Assembly: GCA_030998015.1 (NCBI GenBank)
Contig: JARWMV010000015.1
Span: 62,001-126,000, forward strand
From: Ceratorhiza oryzae-sativae
Lineage: Eukaryota; Basidiomycota; Agaricomycetes; Cantharellales; Ceratobasidiaceae
Direction of reading: 5' to 3'
DNA: 64,000 nt
Shown one piece after another: positions 34,180-44,594 of this stretch. The notes under the pieces are model-generated. The model saw only the letters and a list, made by a program, of their open reading frames with translations, had not been told where the DNA came from and did no database searches. A program made the position numbers and the translations under genes. Position 1 is the stretch's first letter. Every line of letters begins with the position of its first letter.

Positions 34180-34816
34180 TGTTATGACCTGCACAGACAG
34201 CCATAACATAACAAGAGAATTAACCTATAGTTTATAGCATTTTCTCCTAAGTTGAACAAGCTATAAATGAGATCATATGACCTTGGCACTTATCCTGGCA
34301 CTTATAGTGGTTATCTTACTTGCTCCTGCAATTCTCTCCATTGTAACTTGGAGCAAGGAGCAAGTTATCACATGACCCTGGTGCTTAACACATCACATGA
34401 CCTTGGTGCTTACAGTGGTTACCTAACTTGCTCCTGCAATTCTCTCCATTGTAACTTGGAGCAAGGAGTGAGTTATCACATGACTTCAGCACTTAAATCA
34501 CATCACCCTTGGACCTCACACAGCTCTATAAGATTTGGAGCTGCAACAACCCTAAGAGTGACTTACTTAATACTTGTTTACACCACACATGACCCATAAC
34601 CTACTGTGGACTGCAGAACAGTCTGACTCATACCTTGAAGGGTATATAACTCATTGAAAGCAAGCCTGCAGGCCCCAGCTTGCTTTATCTTGTCAACCAC
34701 AGGGATTGTCCATACATACTACATAAATACTATCAATATATACTGCAAATTACCACTGACAACATAGCCACTACTTAAGGAATCAACAGAGACAAGGAGA
34801 CAGAAGGGTCTCAACA
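34180..34816 (+). repeat. Solo LTR, diverged relative of element B LTR
   Basis: 637 bases, TGTTATGACC...GGTCTCAACA, perfect target duplication TATAA (34175-34179 and 34817-34821). Keeps the same layout: GCTCC...GGAGC inverted repeats in two units, a TATATAA box and the AGCTTGCTTTAT primer-complement segment. Few CpG sites remain. Confidence 0.88.
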
Positions 34817-34983
34817 TATAATCCTGGTTTATCTGCTGCAATTGCCTATAATCAACACCCCCCACAGATTTTTTTAGGTGATAAAAGGGGGGGACAGTAA
34901 TTCTTGCAACTGGTTAATACACAGCAATGTTGTGTCATAAACAATAATAATTCAGGGGTGTTTTTCCTCATGTTGGACACATG

Positions 34984-35611
34984 TGTCATGGCCTAGACTA
35001 TGACACAGATTTATTTCAATTTTTATAAATTTATTTCATATTTTTCTCCATTTTATTTTATATACTTTTTGATCAAGTGATGGATATTAGGATATATGCA
35101 TAAATTTACTTACATAAGGAAGTTGTGTGACCTTGTTGTTGTTTGACCCTTGTTTGTATCTTACAGAATGTCCTTCTCTGATGATGTGTCATTAGCACAC
35201 TGGTTACCATTGTACCATAGTTGCTATTGTCATCATACCATAGTTACTATTTGCCATTGTACTATAGTTACAGATCATACCATTGTTGCTACTTCTTATT
35301 TGTCCTTGGATTTGATATGTACAGCCTTGGACATGAATATATAAGGGAGAGTCTGAGAGCCTTAAGCCTCAGAACTCAACCCCCTGTCAACATCCCACCT
35401 TCTACCTGCACAGTCACCAAGCCAAGCAGTCTCTGCCCAGTGCTCTTAAGCACAAGTGCACATCTAAACCCCTCTGTGTGTTGTTTCACCTATCCTTGTC
35501 ACTGCACATCCCTCTTAGATGTTGTGGTCTTGATCCTGGGTGGTACAGCCTCTGGATCTGCCTTCACCTCACAAGCATTAGGTGTCACCATTCAGGTTGT
35601 CAGCTCTGACA
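34984..35611 (+). repeat. LTR, family D, copy 3
   Basis: 628 bases, TGTCATGGCCTAGACTATGA...AGCTCTGACA, with TATATAAGGGAGAGTC. Flanks ACATG and AAACA do not match. It abuts the larger GPI18 copy B fragment on the right. Confidence 0.7.
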
Positions 35612-36969
35612 AAACAAATGTGGGGAGGGGACCCAGGAAGAACACCAAGGGCAAGGGAACCAACCATCACTGGAGAGGTCTTTTGGGCCAATACAAAATG
35701 TGACATATCCAAGATACTGGTGGGCAATAAAAGGTGCAACTACAATTGCCAAAAGGAACAAAGTGCAGAGAATGTGCATATTCTTATTTGTTTGATAGCA
35801 TCAAGAGGCATTTTTGGGGTATGATGACCACTCAAAGTGGAATCTGTTGTTCTCAAGATGCAATACTCTACTCTAGCATCAGATGAACAAGTCAGCTGTA
35901 AATCATAAACCTGGCCATAATGATACCATTAGATCAAAAACAAGTGGCCAGGGAGAAATAGAACAAAGCCATGAGATATCCATCATGATGATATGATTTC
36001 ATGCCTATTTGAGTGCATTAAAAGTGCCACATCATTTACAAAACTCAGTGCTAACCTCTAAAAGAGAAATATGCAAAAAAAATGGTTCCATGTAGGCATC
36101 CCAAAATACAACTGGTGGCACCTGGATGAGGTTAAAAATCTCACTGGTCAAGTATGCAAAGTGATGTGAGTGGGAAATTGAAGTGGTCAATCTGGATTGT
36201 AAAACATTTCCAGTTGTTGTGATGAAAATTATGAAGTTTGGTAATCAAAAAACTGGAGCAAAAAGCAGTCTGGACTCATGAATAAAGCTCTAAGCATGGC
36301 TCAGAGGATAAATCTGTAAAATCTGTGGGTGCAAATAAACCAGGGGCTAGTTCATGCATTGATTGTATGCAATGAATGCCAATTGCACCAATGAACAAGC
36401 ATCAATTGCACAAATTGCATGCCAGGAACACATGGTTTATTTGCACTTCATGAACCACAATTGCACCCTCAGATTTTGCAGAGAAAAGGCCAATCAGTAG
36501 GGCTTTGATTTTGAGAGTCACAAAAATCCAGGAGATCAGGTATACACCTGGATGGTATTTCATCCGAGTGGATTGAACTACAGCCAGAAGACCTTGATTT
36601 CCGAGATGGACAACACGCAAGATAATGAGGACGCCAGGTGGAAATGCATACTGATGCTCATATAAATAGAAGCCACTGAGCGCTGTGGATTAATAGTGGA
36701 GTGTGTCTCATCTTCGACCAGCAGAATCTACACGCTGAGGCTCGAAAAAAGAATGACTTCGCTCAGAACCTGATGAAAGATCCCGCCGAGAACAATAAGC
36801 GAAAATGGTTATCATCAAGAATAAGCTGAGAATTATGGCCTTGGTGATAGTGGGTCTTGATGAAGTGTCAGGTATCAAACGCCGGGACTTGGGGTCCCAA
36901 GATTTGAGCAAGAATCGTAACGCAAACCAAAGCAAGACGTAGCCGAATATCCGGAGAGATGAAATACAT
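35612..36969 (-). pseudogene. GPI18 copy B (decayed)
   Basis: Follows the intact gene from its start (ATG at 36969) through all three exons and both introns. It has stops in the N-terminal region, lost CpG sites (CG>TG or CA at most positions where copy A has CG), a 170-bp MITE at 36313-36482, and is cut at 35612 by an LTR. YEHQYAFPPGV is still readable near 36640-36670. Not functional. Confidence 0.85.
36313..36482. repeat. MITE-like element in GPI18 copy B
   Basis: 170 bases absent from copy A. Terminal inverted repeats of about 22 bp: TCTGTAAAATCTGTGGGTGC left, matched by the reverse complement of the right end (TCTGCAAAATCTGAGGGTGC). No coding capacity. The target duplication is unclear. 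Confidence 0.7.
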
Positions 36970-37492
36970 TGTGCTGTTTGTTTATTATTTCAACTTTCTC
37001 AAGAGGTGAGCAGGAGGGAGAGATCTTTTTATCTCCAGCCAGCGGAGCGTTATCGTGGCGACGGACAACTCGTACACCTACGCACGATTCGAACCGCCGA
37101 GTCAGCGCTCTGCGCCAGTGGAGAGCCAACAAATCCACATCAGAACCATAGAGGGACAATGCTACAGTCCCCCCCTCTCGGCTGAGCTTGGGATAGGGTT
37201 GGACTTATTGACCGCTGTGAGCCTGAGCTCGTCCATCGGTAGCGCATTGTCAAAATGAACATCCCCATCGCAGAAAAGGCACTTGAATCGTTGGTCATTA
37301 AATAGTACACTATCGTCAACTCCGAAACAGGAAACACATTCGCAACCCGACAAAAACTGAAACCCAGGAATGTATGAGGCACGGTTGTACAATAACCATA
37401 CGAGGCTATTGAGTGCAATATCCTTTATTGCACTTCTGGGTGCCCGTGATAGGTCGTACCCGTCCATGCAGCTAATTTAAATGAGCATAATC
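36970..37492. other. Intergenic spacer, copy B
   Basis: Matches 3173-3560 and 4467-4639 of copy A but lacks the ~900-bp insertion. No gene seen. Confidence 0.6.
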
Positions 37493-39187
37493 TTAAATGA
37501 TGAACTCGTATTGCTTACTTTGAGTCATTGAGGTTTGTTCTGCCTAGGTAACATGTTAGCGTAGGGCAAGATCGAGCTAAATACTATCAGGCCTACCATG
37601 TTCCCATACGGGTTATACCGATCCTGCTCCAGGCCCGAGCCGCGGCCAGGATTATTACTCGGATATGTCGAGTCAACCGGCTTGTTATGGTAGGCTGTCT
37701 CTCCGCCATACGTCTCGTGGTGCGGACCATGAGACCCACGGGGCTTGCGTGCCCGATAACACAAGACCAGCCCAGCCAGGAGCAAAAGGAAAGCAGCTCC
37801 TCCAGCAACACCTCCGGCTATGGCCGCTACTGGGGTAGATTTAGATGACGTTGGAACAGGCGTCGGAGTTGCCGAAGCCGAAGCCGAAGCCGAAGCCGAA
37901 GCCGAAGGAGTCGCAGTTATTGTGCTTGCCGAACTTAAAAATCTGGGTTAGACTACACAAGGTAAAGCTGTACGCGGCAAACACACCTTGGTAGATACAT
38001 GAAGAAATCAATGCAAGCATAGTCCCCGCTTGTGCCCACATGGGTCATGGTAACAGTATGAGACTGGGCAGTCAAGCCAGTGACATTCCACAATAATTTC
38101 TGAGTAGTCTATGGACAAGGAATACCAGTCAGAGAAGCCTACAAAAGTGGTATCAAGGCATACCCATATGTGTCCATTAGTTGCAGTATCGACTATTTGC
38201 CCGGGCCCTCCGTCAACACTAAATTGGACCCTGGAGTTGCCGGCATAATCGTCGACAAAATACCACAAGGCCGTTCCGTTGAAGGTAAACGTGGCGATGG
38301 CTCCCGGTGTGGTAGCACAGTGTTCCGTGCGGTTATAATACATGACTTGAGTTGAATCGTTGGCGCTGGTACGCTGACCGAGCACATGTTTCAGTTCTAT
38401 ATCATAGAGCTGATCAATCTCTTACCCATGTATCCCATGCAGAGCCCGAGTAGCTCACTTCGTTACTTTCGTTGTCGACGAGTATCGCAGCAGAGGGGAC
38501 GTTGGTCGCGCCGCTGGAGCTCAGTTGAGTAGCGAGATAAAGAATCTAAAATTAAAGAATAACTCACGGTCCGTAACCCTGTGGTCTAATATCGCCATCA
38601 GTTGGTGGAGTGATCCTAATGGGATATGAGAAAGCCTCATTCACCGAGATACCAGGCTCCTTACTCAAAATAGTCCAGGCCTATTGAGGCATTGTTTACA
38701 TTTGTGTTACCGAGCACGATCATGTGATCGCCAGGGCCAAACCTCCAGCGAACCAGATGTTCTGTTGATACAATGTGTTCACTCCAGTGTTTGTCCAGTT
38801 CACGTTGATATTCTCCGATCCATCCAGCGAAAGCGTGACGGCACCGAATCCAGCGGATTTATCAGCATAGTAAGCGATAGAGCTGCCTGAATCCGAACGG
38901 GGGATTTAGCAACTGTGCAAGCACTCTGATCATGGGTGCCCACCTCGGAAGGCGAACCAGGCTTGTGAGCCGTATGTCCGGCTCTCAGTGTATGTACCCT
39001 GGTATCTCTGAGTGGCATCGCCAGTCGTGACAGTACTCCAGCCAGTCTTACTGTACTGAATACCAGTGGGGTGCGTAGCACTGTAAACGTTCGAGTCGTC
39101 GACACGAATTGCAGCCTGGCTCATCGCATAAGAAGCCCAGACCAATGCGTAGAGGGTAAAACGTGGAGTGCAGTACATGGGGGTCAT
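37493..39187 (-). pseudogene. Surface protein paralogue B (one 1-bp frameshift)
   Basis: Eight exons as in paralogue A: 39187-38944, 38886-38665, 38615-38568, 38513-38426, 38373-38164, 38108-37987, 37933-37597, 37543-37493. Exon 2 is 222 instead of 223 bases because one C/G is missing in a GGGCCC run near 38732; that alone breaks the frame. Otherwise signal segment, both beta-type modules, stalk, transmembrane segment and tail are kept. The stalk has a (GCCGAA)n microsatellite (37872-37910) encoding Ser-Ala repeats. It could be an intact gene with a sequencing error. Confidence 0.8.
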
Positions 39188-40335
39188 CGCGAGGGGAGGG
39201 GGTGTCTGCCACTTCAACCGGAAGCTATCATCCCCTCCAATATATAGTTCGGAAAGAGGAACTTGACGAGATTAAAGTGTTGGACAGGTCGGCGCTCATT
39301 GGCATCTAGAATGTCCCGCATTTGTAAGTAGATCGCCGTTTGAAGCTGGGCCGCCCTGTTCACGATGTGTTCCTGACTAGATCGAGCTCGGGATATGGAA
39401 AACGCCTCACATCCGGAAAAGGGGCCGCCACTAGTAAATACCGGTCTCGCCCGGAGTGCCTGATCCCTGCCAGACGTAAATTGGGCTTGACGTTTAAGAC
39501 AGGATTATGAATTTTGAGCCGAACAAAACGAATTTGAGGTAAAAATTGTATGCCCGGCATTCGCTGTGATTTTTCAACCGAGAAGACGGAAGTCATGCTC
39601 AGCCCGAGTGGGATGATTTCGCTGATTCTCGGAATGAATCAGCGTGTGAGTCGATCACTTCTCTATGCACAGGATTTGCCGAGACCAACTGGCGTGCTTT
39701 CCTTGAACCTTTGTGAGACAGCCGCCACGAAGCGGAGATCACCCCGATATGCCAGATTATAAATAGCAGCAAGCGGAGCAAGTGTTCCTGGACACTCAGG
39801 TTTCGAGAGGATTTACCGTGACCTGATGATGGCCCAGCTAGACTTTGAAATACGTCATTTGGATGTTCCGGGTGGCGTGTTTACGGCCGGGACTGGTGTC
39901 ATGGTGCGTAGAGGTTTCTGATACGATAAATATCCCCAGATATCACTCGTCGACAGCCCGAAATCCACAAATATATTGTTCAGTCAATAGGTTCGAGTGG
40001 ATTACTTCTAGTGTGATCCCGAGGGAACTTGATGCTTCGGTCATCAATCACGCAATGCGTCGATCAGTCGCCCTTGGATTAGTCAGAAATGCAAAAGCTT
40101 TCCTCGTGACCACCGTTCTGCCCCGGGAACCACGAATCTCAGACTGCAAGAGCTCCTGCATATTGAAGAGTGGTACATTTCGGGAGCATTAATGATCGCA
40201 TGGAACTCTGCATAAGGCCGTCATCTGGTTTTCTGCAACAACATTTAAATTGCTGATTAAGCACCATATTGAACAAAGCGTCAATCAAGTAAATTTGGTT
40301 GTGTTCTAGGGACATATACGTGCTCCAGTTGCAAA
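39188..40335. other. Spacer between surface gene B and MYND gene
   Basis: Matches 6315-7371 of copy A and gives the empty site for the pogo-like element near 40265. No gene seen. Confidence 0.6.
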
Positions 40336-43300
40336 TCAAAAGGATCGACACTCTGTCTTATGCCCATCTTTCCAATCTTTCCGCTGACAATCAGCTGAGC
40401 AATATCGTGCCTTCTTGCACTTGCCGCAAACCGACAGGTTCGGTCGCCCTGGCCCACCACAGGACCAACAAGCTGTGCTTGATTTTCGCGTCGCGGAGCC
40501 CCCGCTGCCCCTAGATCTGGGAGACGAAGTCAAATCTAATAAATCTCCTCCGACACGTTCGAGGTACGATACTGCGAATATGGGTGAAATCGCGACTCGC
40601 GTTGCATGCGGAAGAAGTCCTTGCCACCACGAAACGTTCCATTCTGTAGAGTTGAAGCCGATCCCTTGCCCACATGTACAAATCGGGCTAAGGGATGGTT
40701 CCATAGTGAGTGGCATGTCGTTTTCGGCCAAGTATTCACAATTAGGAGTATGCGACCATGTGCGGCACCGTTCGACTAGTGCCGGCAAAAGACGTTTCCA
40801 TGCTACAACCTCGGCACCATGAGTTATCAGCTGTTCGACTTCTTTGCCCCTCGAGTGGAGGGATTGAATCCCAGGTAAAAGGGTAGGCATTTTAGCGAGG
40901 GATAGGGGCACGATAGCGGCGTCGAGCACAACGGTTGAGGATGCCAGATCTAGGCGCGCACCAGCGACCAAAGCGACAGTGTACACCCCGAGGTTCCCCG
41001 AAGGTTCGCAGAAGCAAAAGGCTTTAGTAGGGCCCCCTTCCAGTCCAGAGCAATGCGTAAACATTGTGTATATGCTCTCCTTGACTTGAACCATCACGTT
41101 CTCCGGCTTGTTCTTGGCTGCTTCGCTCAAGGCACGCTCCCGATCGGAGAGCTGGAACACGCAGTGGGTCTTCAGCCATTCAAGTTTCTTTTTGGATTTG
41201 AAATCGAGGAGCGGCATTCGATCTAGGTTGATGTGGTGGATGTTCCAAGGTGTATATGAACCATATCCAAGGATAGGGAATGTGTTTAGGGAATACCCTC
41301 CAGGCCCAATTGGTGCTGCCACATTTGAAATCACCTGCGCAATAGATTAGGTGCCATGTAACTTGAAAGGAGCTTCATGGAGAGCTCACCTCGATATAAT
41401 GCGATTTTCGCGCAACACGCAAGCGATGGCCAGCTCCGTTTATCGGATACGGAAAGGCTACATCATGCCGAAAATCGCCAACTGAAACGTCCATAGCACA
41501 AGGTGATATCTGTTTCGCAGATACCGATGCCCCGTTTAAGAGCTCAATCTGCTCGCCAGGAGAGACAATAGATAGTTTTGCTATTATTGATGCGACGTTG
41601 TATGTAAACTTCGTTCGTTCCTCCTTGACTGTAATTATTTGGAGCGACACGTTCTTCGGGTCGGGCTGCGGCAGAGAAAGTCCTAATCCGAGCTGAGAAA
41701 CTCGCTGAACAGCAGAGCCGCCCATCGGCCGATTTCGCATAATCGTGACATATTTCCTGTCCTCGAGACTCGCTTTGAATATCACCATGTTCACCCCAAG
41801 TTTACGCATAAACTGAGATATAGTGAAAGGGTTGGGTCGAAGCGCAAAACAAACGATGGTGTTCGCGGTGACCAGCAGATAGGGGGAAGCCCAGAAAGAA
41901 ACAACCAAATCGGATGTTCCATGAATACCTTCTGGATCCTCTTCGATTGAAACCACGCTTGAGTCGTTAGAGTTCCGAACGCAGGTACCCCAAATACCGT
42001 GCAAGGAGGAGTAATTGTTATGATAAGAGCTGCCGCCCATCATGTTCATTTGGAATCGCGGGCTTCCAGCGCTTTCATTCATAAGTACCCCAAGGCTTTT
42101 CCTAGGAATAGTGACCACTACGCAGACTACGGGAGGAATATCATCCCATCCTTCGAAAATGTCGAGATTGGCAACTCCGACTCGGGGCACCAGCTGCCAG
42201 TTGGGATGAAGCGAAGAGACCGTGAACAGCCCATACAAGTGAAGTTGGAGGCAGAGGTCCTGATAATGGTTCATCTCTAGCATACTTTCCCTATTGCTGG
42301 TGATCAAGCTGAGAAGCCTGTTGACCATCTCCTCCCAATCTTCCTGAGACATCTGAACTCGGTTTCTAACAAGGCGAAGTAGGAGCGCAAAGGACTCGCG
42401 GTGGTAATGTGCCTGAGACATTTCTCGCGCGGCTGCCGCGGTAGGGTTGGCCCTCAACTCCGGGGTGATTTGCTCATCCTTGAACATTTTGACGTATATA
42501 CCTAACAATAAGTTTGAAAGGTCAACCGCATTCAACGAGACTGGCCCAGTCTCAGAGAAATTTGGGTTCCCAGACACCGGACTAACCCAAGCGACACGCT
42601 CGTGGTACTGGCTGATCTGCTTGAAAGCGGCCGAGACGATGATCTCGTGGACATTAGACTGGGTAGTGAAAGCAGAAAGATACGCTCGAGGCGCGAGACC
42701 AAATAATATAGCGATTGTAGGGACGTCTGCGCAAAAGCGGTCCGAGAGGGATTGAGTTGCATCCTTGCCCGAAGGGAGGAGAGCTTCCATGTACAAAACA
42801 GACTGGGACGCAGGCCGTTTTTTGAGTAGAGGTTGGGTGGTGATAAGTACGTTCAAGGGGCCCAGATGATCGAGCAAATTGGACGTATCGACTACGTCGA
42901 ATTCCAGAGGCATGGACATGCAATCACTGAAATCTATCTCTGAGGCACGCCACTGGCAGGTAAACATTCCCGTTTTGGCCTGGCCAGTCTTCGAGTAGAT
43001 ATCTAACGCGCGACAAAACGTTGTGGCTTCACCCGAGAAGAAGCGAATCGTAATCGAGTTCGCTGATCGCGCTCTCCGAAAGGCTTGGCAGTAATCAGAA
43101 AACTGCTGCTTGGCGACTGGGATGATATCGCCTTCGTCGGAGTTTGCCGGGTTATTTGAGCTCGATAAAACGGGGGCAAAAGCAGGGGCAAAATGGAAAC
43201 CCTGAGGGAAAGTTCCGTAGTGTGGTTTAAACCTCTCGCCCGACATAGAGTATCGAATGTTGGATTGAGCTCTGTCGCTGACTTGATATCATCGGGAGAG

Positions 43301-44063
43301 ATAAATGTAGTGCCATTGTCCCAATACTGCTCGAATAATTTGGCCATGGGAGTCATGGCATCAGCCCAGAATATCCCAGCAGATCGACCGATACCAGCGT
43401 TCTGCCCCATCGTGTCCGTGAATCGCTTTGAAAGCTGGGAGTGCTCTCGGCGAAATCCGTCTATCTTGCTAGGAGGCAATTCAAAAAAGTTGCGTAGAAT
43501 TTCCAGTGCCGACGAAGTGCAGAGAGCGTCTGCAGGTCGACCGGCTTCATGTAAGAGCTCCATTTAGACCGCTTCCAATCTTCAATTGTCGTTGAAGCCT
43601 CCGAGAGCTTACTAGCGGTAGCTGTCAACTGAGAAGCTACAGACTTGTTGATTTTGAAATGAAAAAATATGTCCCATAAACACGAAGCGGCCACGTCTTG
43701 TTCTATCAACGCAAACAGAAGACCATTGCGGGCTAGTAGAAGAAATTTAAGTAGGAAGGAAGATCTATTTAAAAATGTGGTATACCAAGCACAGCCGGTT
43801 CCATATCACAACATGTGGCATCAATTTTTCGATTATCTGGATTCCGCTCATGAGTACTTTGCCCTCTGACCAAGAGGAAGATCCATACCTTTGGTCGTAA
43901 GGTCCACGTATAGGGTGTACAAGAGATTACGAGGATCTCCACACCCAAGCAGAAGAATCTCTGCGTCTTGCTCGGGCGAAAGATCTTGGGTAAGACACAA
44001 TGCAGGCGTATTCCCGAGGGGATAAAACATTGTGTCGAACATCCACACTATTGGGTGCGACAT
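40336..44063 (-). CDS. DUF4470 / MYND-finger protein (two frameshifts in exon 3)
   Basis: Exons 44063-43889, 43836-43786, 43732-41390 and 41334-40336; introns 52, 53 and 55 bp. About 1190 aa. The N-terminus reads MSHPIVW..., FYPLGNTPALCLTQDL and LLLGCGDPRNLLYTLY, typical of this basidiomycete family, with CCDMEPAVL on the small second exon. A later FDVVDTSNLLDHLGPLN segment fits the family core. The C-terminus is a full MYND zinc finger (CWSCGGPG...CGKCKKARYCSADCQRKDW...HKTEC). Frame changes by 1 bp near 43489 (run of T) and 43260 (TTC-GAT) split exon 3; both sit at or by short runs, so they may be assembly errors. Role unknown; MYND fingers usually bind proline-rich partners. Confidence 0.8.
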
Positions 44064-44594
44064 GCTCGGCAAATTGAATCAAAGTTGAAGAATATGAAAG
44101 CGAGATATACGGAAATATGCAAAAGACCCGAGGCCGTAGCACGGTCGTCTTCAGGTAGAGGAGGATAAAGGCCGGTAAATCTGGCAAGAATGGGCTGCAA
44201 GCTCTTCGTAGTCTTCTCGTTTTTAGATGAGCCGTTGATTTCGACGCTGCTTGATATATCAATTGAATACCACCTTTGGTTGAGATAGTCTCGCACGAGC
44301 AAAGAAGAGTGATGAGGGTCGTTGATTGCCTGATCGCGAGAAGCGCCAGGCGCTGTCAGAGCAGCTTATGTTACTGGACGCTAACGCTCTTCGTACGCAC
44401 AGCGCATGCATAGGCGTAGAGCAGTTCAAAAACCCGAGGATAATCGAATCATCACCCTCTATACAGAATTCCACTCAGATATTAACCGGGTTCATCCTGA
44501 ATCTCATTCCCATTCACCATATTTCTACATGATCCAATGCCCCCAAGCTAAAACTTGCCCATATGCTTCAGCTAGATTCAATTCAGCGAGATAT
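44064..44594 (-). other. Spacer with unresolved open frames
   Basis: Between the MYND start codon and the kinase stop codon. A minus-strand frame (about 44302-44051) reads RDYLNQRWYSIDISSSVEI and LQPILARFTGLYPPLPEDD, which looks protein-like, but I could not place splice sites linking it to either neighbour. Confidence 0.35.

Noticed and set aside
34822..34980. Possible RT fragment on the minus strand
   Set aside because: A few residues resemble a VDYR-type motif only after a frame change; too short and weak to call.
32057..35611. Family D copies 2 and 3 as the two LTRs of one element
   Set aside because: Between them lie GPI18 sequence and other solo LTRs, their outer flanks do not match, and there is no primer site or polypurine tract.
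37872..37910. Short direct repeats as a CRISPR-like array
   Set aside because: A simple hexanucleotide microsatellite within a coding stalk; no spacers, and the genome is fungal.
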